64,000 nt of DNA from Micromonospora pallida (GTDB lineage: Bacteria; Actinomycetota; Actinomycetes; Mycobacteriales; Micromonosporaceae): positions 2,108,001-2,172,000 of the forward strand of contig NZ_FMHW01000002.1 in NCBI RefSeq assembly GCF_900090325.1, written 5' to 3'. The position numbers and the translations under genes were made by a program. Of the stretch, positions 25,084-33,934 are shown in pieces (position 1 is the stretch's first letter; each line of letters begins with the position of its first letter). The notes under the pieces were generated by a model. The model was not told where the DNA came from, ran no database searches, and saw nothing but the letters and a program-made list of their open reading frames with translations.

Positions 25084-26326
25084 CACCGCCACCGCCACCC
25101 GTCGACGCCTGCGGCCCCGGCTCGACCTGACGCCGCTACGGTCCCGGAACTTCCGGCTGTTGTTCGCGGCCGAGTCCATCTCGGTCTTCGGCGACGCGTT
25201 CCACGCGGTCGCGCTGCCCTGGCTGGTCTACACCACGGGTGGGGGCGCCCGGGAACTCGGACTGCTGGTCGCGGTCTACGGCCTGTGCCGGCTGGCGACC
25301 ACCCCACTGGGCGGGATCCTCGCCGACCGGATCGGCGCGTGGCGGGTGATGCTCGCCGCCGACCTCGTGCGGCTGGCCTGCACTGTCGGGATCGCGGTGG
25401 CCGCCGTCACCGGTGTCCGGGATCTCGTGCCGATCGGGCTCCTGGTCGCCGGCACCGGCCTGGGCGCCGGGCTGTTCCAACCGGCGGCGTACGCCATCAC
25501 GCCCCGCCTGCTCCCGCCCGAGCAGCTCCAGGCCGGCAACGCGCTGAACAGCACCGCCGCCTTCGCCGCCGGGCTGGCCGGCCCCGGGGTGGCCGGACTG
25601 GTGGTGGTGGCACTCTCGCCGGGTGCGGCGTTCACCGTGGACGCGCTCACCTTCGCGGTGTCGGCGGCCTGCCTGGCGGCCATCGGGGCGAGCCACCGCC
25701 GGGCCACGCCGGTCGTCGTCGAGGCAGGGTCACCCCCGGCGCCCCGGGCGACGTTCCGGCAGGCCCTGCGCGAGTCACCGTTGCTGCGTACGGTCCTGGT
25801 AGTGACCGCGGCGGCCAACCTGACCGTCGGCGGGATGATCCGGGTCGGCCTGCCCTCCCTGGCCAGCGTGGACCTGGCCGCCGGAGCCGGCGGCTTCGGC
25901 GGCCTGCTGGCCGCGTTCACCGGCGGTTCGCTGGCGGGTGGACTGTTCAGCGCCGCACTGACCGGCGTCCGGCGGCGGGGCGCCACCGCCATGCTCGCCG
26001 GGCTGGTGATGGCCGGGGCGGTGGCGCTGGTGCCGTTCGCCGGGTACGTCGGCGCCCTCGTCGCCCTGGCCGTCGCCGGGGTCGCCAGTACGGTCACCAA
26101 CGTGCTGATCATCACGGAGGTCCAGCAGCGGACCGCCCCGCACTTGCTCGGTCGGGTGATGAGCGCGGTGCTCTTCGCCGGGCTGGGTCTGTTCCCGCTC
26201 TCCACGGTGGTCGCCGGTCTGGTGGTGGAGGCGTACGGCAGCACGGTGCTCTTCCTCGCCACCGCCGCGACGCTGGCCGCCGCCTTCGGGTTCGGGCTGT
26301 CCCGCCGGACGATGCGGGAGCAGTGA
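25076..26326 (+). CDS. MFS transporter, probable RiPP exporter
   Basis: 416 residues with about 12 membrane segments; ATG 25076 overlaps the P450 end by 8 bp. The start FRLLFAAESISVFGDAFHAVALPWLVY and the loop GGILADRIGAWRVML are typical of the MFS group with EntS/macrolide-efflux-like proteins. As the last gene of the RiPP operon it most likely exports or gives self-protection against the modified peptide. It is convergent with the response regulator gene, 52 bp away. Confidence 0.88.
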   Translation: MADTATATRRRLRPRLDLTPLRSRNFRLLFAAESISVFGDAFHAVALPWLVYTTGGGARELGLLVAVYGLCRLATTPLGGILADRIGAWRVMLAADLVRLACTVGIAVAAVTGVRDLVPIGLLVAGTGLGAGLFQPAAYAITPRLLPPEQLQAGNALNSTAAFAAGLAGPGVAGLVVVALSPGAAFTVDALTFAVSAACLAAIGASHRRATPVVVEAGSPPAPRATFRQALRESPLLRTVLVVTAAANLTVGGMIRVGLPSLASVDLAAGAGGFGGLLAAFTGGSLAGGLFSAALTGVRRRGATAMLAGLVMAGAVALVPFAGYVGALVALAVAGVASTVTNVLIITEVQQRTAPHLLGRVMSAVLFAGLGLFPLSTVVAGLVVEAYGSTVLFLATAATLAAAFGFGLSRRTMREQ

Positions 26327-26378
26327 GCCGGAGCTGGACGGCGCTGCCGCTGGGCGACGGGTTCGGCCCGGGGCGGAC

Positions 26379-27023
26379 TCAGACCCCGAGGTAGCGGAGC
26401 ACCGCCAGCACCCGGCGACTGTGTCCGGTCGCCCGGGACAGGTCGAGCTTGTCGAAGATCGTGTTGATGTGCTTCTCGACCGCGCTCTGCGACACGTGCA
26501 GCCGCTCCGCGATGGTCGCGTTGGTGTGCCCCTGGGCCATGTGGTGCAGCACGTCCCGCTCGCGCGGGGTCAGCCGGCTGAGCGGATCGGCCGGGTCCGT
26601 GCCGGCCAGGACCTGGCGTACCACCTCGGGATCGAGCGCGGTCTCACCGGCGGCCACCCGGTCGAGGGCGTCGAGGAAGTCGTCCACCTGGGCCACCCGG
26701 TCCTTGAGGACGTAGCCGACGCCCTCCGGCCGGTCGGCGAGCAGGCGGGTGGCGTACCGCTTCTCGACGTACTGGGAGAGCACCAGGATGCCGGTCGCCG
26801 GCCAGCGCCGCCGGACCTCCAGGGCGGCCCGCAGCCCGTCGTCGGTGTGGGTGGGTGGCATCCGCACGTCGGTGACCACGACATCGGGCCGGTGCCGGTC
26901 GACGGCCCCGGTCAGCTCGTCGGCGGAGGCCACGGTGGCTGCGACCTCGTGTCCCTCCTCGGCCAGCAACCGGGCCAACCCCTCCCGTAGCAGGGTGGAG
27001 TCCTCGGCGAGCACTATCCGCAC
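26379..27023 (-). CDS. NarL/LuxR-family response regulator
   Basis: 214 residues from GTG 27023 (MRIVLAED). Receiver domain with Asp52 as phosphoacceptor (VVVTDVRMPP) and the conserved lysine in GYVLKDR; C-terminal LuxR helix-turn-helix (LTPRERDVLHHMAQGHTNAT). The long open frame upstream of GTG 27023 lies inside the kinase gene and is excluded. It overlaps the kinase gene end by 10 bp, so the pair is translationally coupled. Targets are unknown; the RiPP operon ends only 52 bp away, but on the other strand. Confidence 0.92.
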   Translation of the reverse strand: MRIVLAEDSTLLREGLARLLAEEGHEVAATVASADELTGAVDRHRPDVVVTDVRMPPTHTDDGLRAALEVRRRWPATGILVLSQYVEKRYATRLLADRPEGVGYVLKDRVAQVDDFLDALDRVAAGETALDPEVVRQVLAGTDPADPLSRLTPRERDVLHHMAQGHTNATIAERLHVSQSAVEKHINTIFDKLDLSRATGHSRRVLAVLRYLGV

Positions 27024-28162
27024 GGCAGCTCCACGAGGACGGTGGTGGGCCCGCCGGCGGGGCTGTCGACGCGTAGCCGTCCGTCGAGGGCCCCGACCCG
27101 ACGGGCCAGGCCGGACAGTCCCCGCCCGGCGGGGTCGGCCCCGCCGACGCCGTCGTCGTGCACGGTCATCCGTACCAGCCCCTCCCCGGCACCGATCTCG
27201 ACGGTGACGAGGGTAGCGGCGGCGTGCTTCGCCGCGTTCGTCAGCGCCTCGCAGGCCACGAAGTACAACACCGTCTCGACCTGCCCGGCGGGCCGTGCCG
27301 GCAGATCGCAACGGACGCGAACCGGCACGTCCGAGCCCTGGGCGACCAGCTCCAGCACCTGCCCGAGGCCGGCGTCCTCGAGCGCCGACGGGTACACCCG
27401 CCAGGCCACCTCACGCAGTTCCACCACGGCCTGCTGGACGTCGCGGTGGGCCTGGGCGAGCAGCTCGGCCGTACGGGCGACGTCCCGGCTGCGGCGGGCC
27501 CGGCCGAGCAGCATCCCGAGCGCGACGAGCCGCTGCTGGAGCCCGTCGTGCAGGTCCCGCTCGATGCGCTGCCGCTCGGCGTCCACCGCGGCGATCACGC
27601 CCGCCCGGCTCACCACCAGTTCCCGGACGCGGTCCTCGAGCAGTTCCCGCCGGCTCGGGCCGAGCAGGCGGCGGGCCAGCCGCACGTCCAGCGCGCCGAC
27701 ACTCGCCACAGCCTGCACGTTGACCAGGAACAACGCCGCGCCAACGACCACCTGCACCAGCGCGTCGGTCACGCCGAGGTCACCCCGGACCGTGGCCAGC
27801 AGCACGATCGACGCCAGCACCGCACCGACGGCGAGCAGACCGTAGGCCAGCAGGGCGAGCGCCCCGGGCAGCAGGCGTACGGCCAGGTAGCCCACCTCGC
27901 GCCACCCGGCGACCGTGGCGGACGGGAGTTCGACGTCGTGGAACCGGGCCAGGCGACGGCGCTCGTACCGCACGAGCGTCGAGGCGTACCGCCGGATCGT
28001 GGCGCGTAGCCGGCGGCGGGCCGGGGGCACGGCCCCGACCAGGCATCCGGCGACGGCCGTGACCGCGAGGAAGGTCGCCCCGACGCCGGCGGTGAGGATC
28101 CCGAGGGCGACCCCGACCGCGATCCGCAGCGGACGCGACGACACCGGCCGGTCCCCGACCAT
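27014..28162 (-). CDS. Two-component sensor histidine kinase (HisKA_3 type)
   Basis: 382 residues. Four hydrophobic segments in the first about 155 residues form a sensor region of the actinobacterial PspC/DUF1707-less type; a DHp domain follows with His205 in ERDLHDGLQQR; then a HATPase domain (EALTNAAKHA, DDGVGGADPAGRGLSGL). It autophosphorylates and passes phosphate to the overlapping response regulator. It starts 4 nt after the DedA gene stop, so DedA, kinase and regulator form one operon, which hints at sensing of envelope stress or membrane-active compounds. Confidence 0.9.
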   Translation of the reverse strand: MVGDRPVSSRPLRIAVGVALGILTAGVGATFLAVTAVAGCLVGAVPPARRRLRATIRRYASTLVRYERRRLARFHDVELPSATVAGWREVGYLAVRLLPGALALLAYGLLAVGAVLASIVLLATVRGDLGVTDALVQVVVGAALFLVNVQAVASVGALDVRLARRLLGPSRRELLEDRVRELVVSRAGVIAAVDAERQRIERDLHDGLQQRLVALGMLLGRARRSRDVARTAELLAQAHRDVQQAVVELREVAWRVYPSALEDAGLGQVLELVAQGSDVPVRVRCDLPARPAGQVETVLYFVACEALTNAAKHAAATLVTVEIGAGEGLVRMTVHDDGVGGADPAGRGLSGLARRVGALDGRLRVDSPAGGPTTVLVELPCG

Positions 28163-28166
28163 CGGT

Positions 28167-28976
28167 TCAGGACCGCCCGTCGGAGTTCCCGCCCGACGCC
28201 CGGCCGTCCAGCCGGGCGCTGCGGTAGATCGTGCCCCGCCCGCCCGGATCGGGTGCCCGGCGCAGCGACGCGGGCTCGACCGGCGGCGCGGGCTCGGGGG
28301 CCTGGCCGGCCCGGCGGGCCCGGAGGACCCGGGAGACCACGAACCAGCCGGCGGCCACCAGGCAGCCGACGATGACGACGTTCTGGAGCACGCCGACGTA
28401 GCCCTCGACCAGGTGCCAGTTGTCGCCGAGCAGGTAGCCGGCCAGCACGAAGGTGCTGTTCCAGATCAGGCTGCCCAGCGTCGTGTAGATGGCGAAGGTC
28501 GCCACCGGCATCCGCTCCACGCCGGCCGGCACGGAGATCAGGCTGCGGAAGATCGGGATCATCCGGCCGAAGAAGACGGCCTTGACGCCGTGCCGCTGGA
28601 ACCACGCCTCGGTGCGGTCCACGTCGCTGAGCTTGACCAACGGCAGCCGCGCCGCGACCGCCCGGATCCGGTCGCGGCCGAGCACGGCGCCGATCCAGTA
28701 GAGCGCGAGCGCGCCGAGCAGCGAGCCGAGGGTGGTCCAGAAGATCGCGCTGGCCACGCTCATCCGGCCCTGGCCGGCCACGAAACCGGCCAGCGGCAGG
28801 ATCACCTCGCTGGGAATCGGCGGGAAGAGGTTCTCCAGCGCCACCGCCAGACCCGCGCCGGGGCCACCGAGCCGCTCGACCAGGTCGGTGACGTGGCCGA
28901 CCAGTCCGTCCTCGGGCGGTGCGGCCGGCCGGGCAGCGGGGTCGGCGGTCAGCGGGAGGCGCGCGGTACTGATCAT
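28167..28976 (-). CDS. DedA-family membrane protein
   Basis: 269 residues from ATG 28976; GTG 28985 is an equally open start three codons earlier. The DedA signatures NLFPPIPSEVILPLAGF and FFGRMIPIFRSLISVPAG with a conserved acidic/arginine pair are clear, with about five membrane segments and a long polar C-terminal tail. DedA proteins flip undecaprenyl phosphate or phospholipids and support envelope integrity and resistance to cationic peptides. It is co-transcribed with the two-component system. Confidence 0.9.
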   Translation of the reverse strand: MISTARLPLTADPAARPAAPPEDGLVGHVTDLVERLGGPGAGLAVALENLFPPIPSEVILPLAGFVAGQGRMSVASAIFWTTLGSLLGALALYWIGAVLGRDRIRAVAARLPLVKLSDVDRTEAWFQRHGVKAVFFGRMIPIFRSLISVPAGVERMPVATFAIYTTLGSLIWNSTFVLAGYLLGDNWHLVEGYVGVLQNVVIVGCLVAAGWFVVSRVLRARRAGQAPEPAPPVEPASLRRAPDPGGRGTIYRSARLDGRASGGNSDGRS

Positions 28977-29130
28977 GTCCCACACGCTACGAACGAATCG
29001 ACGGATCGACCACGGGGCGGGCCCCCGACTCCGCCGGCGACGACCACACCCGGTGAGGTGCGGAAAACCACAGGGGCGCCCGCCCTGTCGCCGGTTTCTC
29101 CGACCCTCCGTCGACGTCGGGCCGGGTCGA

Positions 29131-31257
29131 CTACCCGGTCAGCGGGTTCGGGCGCATCCTGCAGCGCGGATCCTCGAAGGTCGCCGGCCGCTGCCGGCGG
29201 GCCAGGGAGCGCAGCATCGACTCGCGCAGCGGCAGGCCCAGGAGCGTGGCCGAGTCGCCGGGCAGGTCGGTGAAGCTCGGGCACGAGGTGCGCGACAGCA
29301 CATGGTCGTTCGGCACGATCTCCACACCGCCGGTGTCGGAGAGCACCGTCGTCGACTCCTCGTCGACGGAGACGACGTATCCGCGTAGTTGTCGCACCGG
29401 CCCGGTGGCCGGGGCGGGCGCGTCGGGGTCCGGGGCGGAGGGGGTGCGGTCCGCCACCGGGGTGTCGGCCGCTGGCACGGGACGGGCCACCTCGATCACG
29501 GTGGACGGCAGGATCGGCGTGGTGACCACGTTGTAGAGCACCCCGACCACGAGCACCGCGGCCAGGACGGCCGCGGCGCGGACGAAGGGCACCACCGCGG
29601 CGCGACGCAGCGGGACATGGACCCCGGCGAACGCCATCACGGCGGGCCAGGCGGCGGTGACGGCCAGCACCTCCTCCCCGTGTCCCGCGGCCGACCCGGC
29701 GACGACCAGGGCCACACACGCCAGGGCCAGCGCGGCGGCGACCCGGGGCCCGGTGCGTGACGCGGCGCGGGTATGCGGACCGATGGCGAAGAGAACCAGA
29801 CCCCACGCCGGCAGGAAGACGATCGGCGTGCTGATCGCGGCGACAGCGACGCTGGACCCGACCACCCACCCCGGGACGCGCGCCGTCCACCGGGCCACCG
29901 TGTACCGCGTGCTCAGGCGGCGCCGTCCGGCGTCCGTGGCGGCACTGCGGAGCAGCACCGCACCGACAGTGAACACGAGTGCCGGTACCGCCGGAAAGAT
30001 CCACACCACGGAGAGGCTGACCGCAGCCAGGAAGTTGATGGGGTTGACGCTCTCGGCCAACATCAGCGTGATCTGCCGGTCGCCGCCCGACTGGATCCAG
30101 AGGTAGAGGGCGGACACCGCCACCGGCACACCGAGCAGCAGGGTCCACGGCCCGGGTGACGCGGCGGCACCCGTCGGCGCGGTGTCGACAGGCCCGTCCG
30201 GGTCGGTGGCCGGCGGCCGGGAGGAGACGGGTACGACCCGCCGGGCCCACGGCCGGCGACGGGAACGGCGGTGCGCCAGGGACCGGCGACGTCGGACGCT
30301 CGGCGAGGGCGTTGCGGGCGGCGTCGATGGTGGAAGCGGCTCGCCGATGGTCCCGTCGCTCGCCTCCCGCAGCAGGGTCCCCTCCGGCTCTGGCTGGGTG
30401 CCCTGGAAGCCGGCCATGCCCAGGGTCCGGGCCATCACCCGCTGCCACGCGGCTGGCTTCTCCCGGGAGTGGTAGCTCGCCAGCAGGAACGAGTCCACGA
30501 GTGCCTTCAGGTGCGGGTCGTCGGCCGGCACCCCGACGCCGTACCGCTGCACCGGCAGTTCCACAGGGGCGGGGAAGATCTCCAGCAGCCCTTTGGAGCG
30601 GTGCGCGAAGCCACGCAGGAGGATCTCGTCGCCGGCGACCGCGTGGACCTGGCGGGCGGTCAGCTGGGCGACGCAGTCGCGGAGGTCGACGGCGGCGTGC
30701 ACCTTTCCCGGGGGCTGACGACGGTGGAACTCCGCCTCCACCGTCGATCCGGCCGGCACGCAGTATCGCACCCCTGCCGCGTCCGGCGGGCCGTCGGGCC
30801 AGGCCAGCAGGGCGACCCGACTCTCCAGGTAGGGACCGGAGAAGGCGATCGTCGCACGGCGCTCCGAGGTAATCGCCAGGGCGGCGAAGAGCACGTCGAC
30901 GTCGCGGTTCACCAGGAACCGGATCCGGTCCTCGGCCGCCACGGTGACGAACTGCGCGCGGACGCCGAGGGACCGGGCCAGGTATTCCGCGAGTTCCACC
31001 TCGAAGCCGCTCCGCTGCCCCTCCGGGGTCGACTCGGCAACGAACGGCAGGTCACTCAGGACACCCACCCGGAGGTCACGTCCATGGACCGACGAGCGGC
31101 GCAGGACGTCGGCCACGGTGGCTCCCGGCGGTGACTGCAGGTTGAACGCCAGCGTGGTTGCCGCCGCCATGGCCAGGCAGAGGAAGAGCGCGAGGCCACG
31201 CGAACCGACCGGGTCCGGGGATCCGTTGGTCCGCGTCCGTCGCCAGGAGCGCCGCAT
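29131..31257 (-). CDS. Solute-binding (SBP_bac_3-like) domain fused to multi-TM region
   Basis: 708 residues; ATG 31257 follows GGAGGTGG. A hydrophobic segment at about 21-40 is followed by a periplasmic amino-acid-type binding domain (LRVGVLSDLPFVAE, SGFEVELAEYLARSLGV, DVDVLFAALAITSERR, FSGPYLES). About residue 315 onward is an Arg/Pro-rich linker and then about eight membrane segments, ending with a short beta-like tail (VRQLRGYVVSVDEESTTVLS) that contains a few cysteines. The binding domain is predicted to face outside and the membrane part could be a channel or a signal transducer. I know no standard protein with this order; annotation as a sensor or glutamate-receptor-like channel is speculative. 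Confidence 0.7.
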   Translation of the reverse strand: MRRSWRRTRTNGSPDPVGSRGLALFLCLAMAAATTLAFNLQSPPGATVADVLRRSSVHGRDLRVGVLSDLPFVAESTPEGQRSGFEVELAEYLARSLGVRAQFVTVAAEDRIRFLVNRDVDVLFAALAITSERRATIAFSGPYLESRVALLAWPDGPPDAAGVRYCVPAGSTVEAEFHRRQPPGKVHAAVDLRDCVAQLTARQVHAVAGDEILLRGFAHRSKGLLEIFPAPVELPVQRYGVGVPADDPHLKALVDSFLLASYHSREKPAAWQRVMARTLGMAGFQGTQPEPEGTLLREASDGTIGEPLPPSTPPATPSPSVRRRRSLAHRRSRRRPWARRVVPVSSRPPATDPDGPVDTAPTGAAASPGPWTLLLGVPVAVSALYLWIQSGGDRQITLMLAESVNPINFLAAVSLSVVWIFPAVPALVFTVGAVLLRSAATDAGRRRLSTRYTVARWTARVPGWVVGSSVAVAAISTPIVFLPAWGLVLFAIGPHTRAASRTGPRVAAALALACVALVVAGSAAGHGEEVLAVTAAWPAVMAFAGVHVPLRRAAVVPFVRAAAVLAAVLVVGVLYNVVTTPILPSTVIEVARPVPAADTPVADRTPSAPDPDAPAPATGPVRQLRGYVVSVDEESTTVLSDTGGVEIVPNDHVLSRTSCPSFTDLPGDSATLLGLPLRESMLRSLARRQRPATFEDPRCRMRPNPLTG

Positions 31258-31417
31258 GCACCACCTCCGTACGTCCGGCCGGAGAGCTTGCTGTCCGCTG
31301 TCGAAGTGTCCTGCCGGCTGCCCCGGCCCCGCAGCGTACCGTCGCCGGACCACCACGCCTGGACGACCTGCCAGCCAAAGCCTTTCCATTGATAGATTGG
31401 CATGGTTGCATTTCGTC

Positions 31418-32734
31418 ATGCGTCGATTCCTCGCGTGCCTGGTCGCCACGCTCGCGGCCAGCCCCCTCGTCCTCACCGCGCTGCCGGCCGCCGCCGCGAC
31501 CACGGCACCGGCCCTGGTCATCGGCAGCGATTTCCCCGACCCCGACATCCTGAAGGTCGGCGACACCTACTACGCCTACTCGACCAACAACGGCAACGGG
31601 AACGTGCCGGTGGCCACGGCGACCTCGCTGACCGGACCGTGGACGCGGCGGCCGGACGCCATGCCCACGCTCGGCGCCTGGGCCAACGGGGGACGCACCT
31701 GGGCACCCGAGGTGTTCCGCCGCGCCGACGGCCGGTACGTGCTCTACTACACCGCGCTGAGCCGCAGCGTGGGCCGGCAGTGCATCGGCGCCGCGACGGC
31801 CGCCTCCCCACTGGGCCCGTTCGTCGCGGTCGGCACCGGGCCGCTGATCTGCAACGGCGGCGAGGGCGGCGACATCGACGCGTCCAGCTTCGTCGACAGC
31901 ACCGGACTGCGGTACATGCTGTACAAGGACGACGGCAACGCGATCGGCCAGCCGACCAGCCTCTGGCTCCAGCAGGTCGCCGCCGACGGCCTGACGTTGC
32001 AGGGTGGCCGGGTGGAGCTGCTGCGCAGTGGCCGCCCGGAGGAGGCCGGGGTCATCGAGGCCCCCGTCCTGACCAAGGTGGGCAGTCAGTACGTGCTGTT
32101 CTACTCCCTCGGCGGGTACGGCGGCGACGCCTACCAGACCAGCTACGCGACCTCGACCTCGCTGACCGGCCCGTACACCAAGGCGTACCGGTCGCTGCTG
32201 ACCACGGCCTCGCTGGACAACGCCGTCCGGGGTCCCGGCGGCGCCGACGTCGTCCGGGAGGCCGGCGGCGACCGCATCGTCTTCCACGGCTGGATCAACA
32301 ACAACACCGCCCGGGGCATGTACGTGGCCGACCTCGGCTGGTCCGGCGGCTTCCCGGTGGTGCGGGGCAGCCGGGTCCGCTACGAGACCGAGCGGGGCCG
32401 GCTCAACAACTGCGCGGTACGCGCCACCCCGACCGCCTCGCAGGGCCAGGCGGTGGCGTACATCGACTACGCCGACAGCTGGGTGGAGGTCACCGTCTTC
32501 GCGCCCCGCTCCGGCGGCTACACCGCGCACATCGCGTACGCCGCCGGCTATGGCGACGCCCAGCACACGCTCACCGTCAACGGGGGTGGCGCGCAGGTGG
32601 TCACCTACCCGAACTCCGGCTGGGAGACCTGGCGGCAGGTCCGCGCCGACGTCACGCTGAACGCCGGTTACAACACCATCCGGCTGACCCACCGCAGCCG
32701 CTGGGCGGAACTGGACTTCATCGAGGTCGCCTGA
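31418..32734 (+). CDS. Secreted glycoside hydrolase family 43 with C-terminal CBM6/35-like domain
   Basis: 438 residues from ATG 31418. A Sec signal (RRFLACLVATLAASPLVLTA, then LPAAAA) is followed by a five-blade GH43 propeller. The catalytic acids are visible: Asp in GSDFPDPDILK, Asp in IDASSFVD and Glu in VIEAPVL. From about residue 325 a beta-sandwich carbohydrate-binding domain starts with RVRYETERGRLNN and ends RLTHRSRWAELDFIEVA, as in CBM6/CBM35. It probably releases arabinose or xylose units from plant polysaccharide outside the cell. No Shine-Dalgarno is seen, so translation may be leaderless or weak. It is divergent from the binding-domain fusion gene. Confidence 0.88.
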   Translation: MRRFLACLVATLAASPLVLTALPAAAATTAPALVIGSDFPDPDILKVGDTYYAYSTNNGNGNVPVATATSLTGPWTRRPDAMPTLGAWANGGRTWAPEVFRRADGRYVLYYTALSRSVGRQCIGAATAASPLGPFVAVGTGPLICNGGEGGDIDASSFVDSTGLRYMLYKDDGNAIGQPTSLWLQQVAADGLTLQGGRVELLRSGRPEEAGVIEAPVLTKVGSQYVLFYSLGGYGGDAYQTSYATSTSLTGPYTKAYRSLLTTASLDNAVRGPGGADVVREAGGDRIVFHGWINNNTARGMYVADLGWSGGFPVVRGSRVRYETERGRLNNCAVRATPTASQGQAVAYIDYADSWVEVTVFAPRSGGYTAHIAYAAGYGDAQHTLTVNGGGAQVVTYPNSGWETWRQVRADVTLNAGYNTIRLTHRSRWAELDFIEVA

Positions 32735-32745
32735 TCTGCGCACGG

Positions 32746-32778
32746 CCCCGGCCGTTCCCCGGGTGGGGACGGTCGGGG
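32746..32778 (+). terminator. Hairpin terminator of the GH43 gene
   Basis: CCCCGGCCGTTCCCC (32746-32760) pairs with GGGGACGGTCGGGG (32765-32778) over 13 pairs with one bulge, one G-U pair and a GGGT loop, 12 nt after the GH43 stop; TTGTG follows. Confidence 0.6.
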
Positions 32779-32854
32779 TTGTGGCGCGGCGGCCTCGCGC
32801 TATGGGGATGCCGCCACAGGTACGCAATCTCCACTTCTCCGGCGGCTCGGCGGC

Positions 32855-32984
32855 TCAGAACGTCACCGGCTCGGCCTTGACGATCTCCAGCGGCACCCCG
32901 GGTCCGTAGTACGCGGGAAGCAACTTCTTTGCCCTGTCCACATCGGACACGCCGACCTCGATGTCGCCCTTGCGCAGGGCGTCT
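32855..32984 (-). pseudogene. C-terminal remnant of an unidentified gene
   Basis: On the minus strand about 42 codons read ALRKGDIEVGVSDVDRAKKL and on to EIVKAEPVTF then TGA. The composition is protein-like (hydrophilic, no low-complexity), but there is no start or ribosome-binding site: the frame runs directly into the 3' end of the DinB gene. It looks like the 3' stump of a gene cut by a deletion or insertion. Homology was not recognised. Confidence 0.5.
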
Positions 32985-32986
32985 GG

Positions 32987-33724
32987 TCATCCCATCGCGT
33001 CGAGGTCACGGACGGCGAAGCTGTGGTGCGCCCACTCCTCGTTGAAGATGACCCGCAGGCACGCCGAGGCGGCGCGAGGGCCGGGCGACGGCCAGCCGGG
33101 CGGGGCGTTCGGCTCGCGTACCCGGTCCAGGTCCTCCTGGGTGACGGTGGCGAGGAACTCCCGCACCTCGGTCATGCGGCCGGCCCGGACCGCCACCACC
33201 TCGGCGAAGCTCGGATCGGCACCCATGTCGATGCCGAGGTCCGCACCGTTCGTGATGAACGTCGCCGGCAACCCGAGCGGGTGGTACGGCCGTTCCCGGC
33301 CCAGTACCGCCTGACCGAACCACAGGTCGGTCGCCATCACCAGATGCCGCAGTGTCTGGACGAACGACCACTCCCCATCGACCGACCGGTGCAGATCCTC
33401 CTCCGGCAGCGACTCCGCCCGCGCCATCGTCGGCGCCCAGAACGCCTCCACGGTTTCCCACGCGGTACGCACATCGTCCGGTGTGGACGGACGCAGCTTC
33501 GTGCGCTCCGGGTACATCCGGTCCAACTCGGCCTCGACCAGCGGTGCCACCTCGACGCCGTTGACCCGAAGCCCGTCAATGGCCCCGTCGATGTCGGCGC
33601 CGTTGAGCAGGGCACCCCTGATCAGGGTGCCGCTCAGATCCACCTCGCGGAACACGCTGCCCGCGAAGTTCGTCTCGATGAACTCGGTGCCGCTCAGGTC
33701 GTCGGGTCCCGTGTAGGTGGCCAT
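32987..33724 (-). CDS. DinB-family protein with N-terminal pentapeptide-repeat segment
   Basis: 245 residues from ATG 33724. Residues 1-50 contain pentapeptide-like repeats (FIETNFAGSVF, DLSGTLIRGALLNGADIDGA). Residues about 75-245 are a DinB four-helix bundle: ETVEAFWAPTMARAESL, SVDGEWSFVQTLRHLVMATD with a candidate metal-ligand histidine, and EEWAHHSFAVRDLD with further histidines at the end. DinB-type enzymes are metal-dependent and include thiol transferases. The fused short pentapeptide part occurs in actinobacterial homologues. Its surroundings are broken gene pieces, so the block was probably rearranged. Confidence 0.8.
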   Translation of the reverse strand: MATYTGPDDLSGTEFIETNFAGSVFREVDLSGTLIRGALLNGADIDGAIDGLRVNGVEVAPLVEAELDRMYPERTKLRPSTPDDVRTAWETVEAFWAPTMARAESLPEEDLHRSVDGEWSFVQTLRHLVMATDLWFGQAVLGRERPYHPLGLPATFITNGADLGIDMGADPSFAEVVAVRAGRMTEVREFLATVTQEDLDRVREPNAPPGWPSPGPRAASACLRVIFNEEWAHHSFAVRDLDAMG

Positions 33725-33799
33725 CGCCGGATCGTAGTACCCGGGACCGACAGCGACCGGCGTACCGCGTCAACGGAGATGGTCCGTACGAGCACAATC

Positions 33800-33934
33800 C
33801 GCCCCTACAGGAACGGGAGAAACCGGACGTTCCCGCAACGTCGCTGAACAGGCCGGCGGGCAGGCCGGTCGCGCGGTCCGCGCGCAGCTTGCGGATCTCG
33901 GTGAGTATCGACTCCAGGATTCCGGCGGTCAGGT
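33800..33934 (-). pseudogene. Possible coding remnant downstream of the synthase operon
   Basis: On the minus strand, starting within the stop region of the condensation gene, a frame reads LTAGILESILTEIRKLRADR, continues ATGLPAGLFSDVAG and then decays to low-complexity Arg/Ser sequence. The helical first part looks like real protein, but it has no start codon or ribosome-binding site. It may be a fragment of a lost downstream gene, or chance. Confidence 0.25.
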
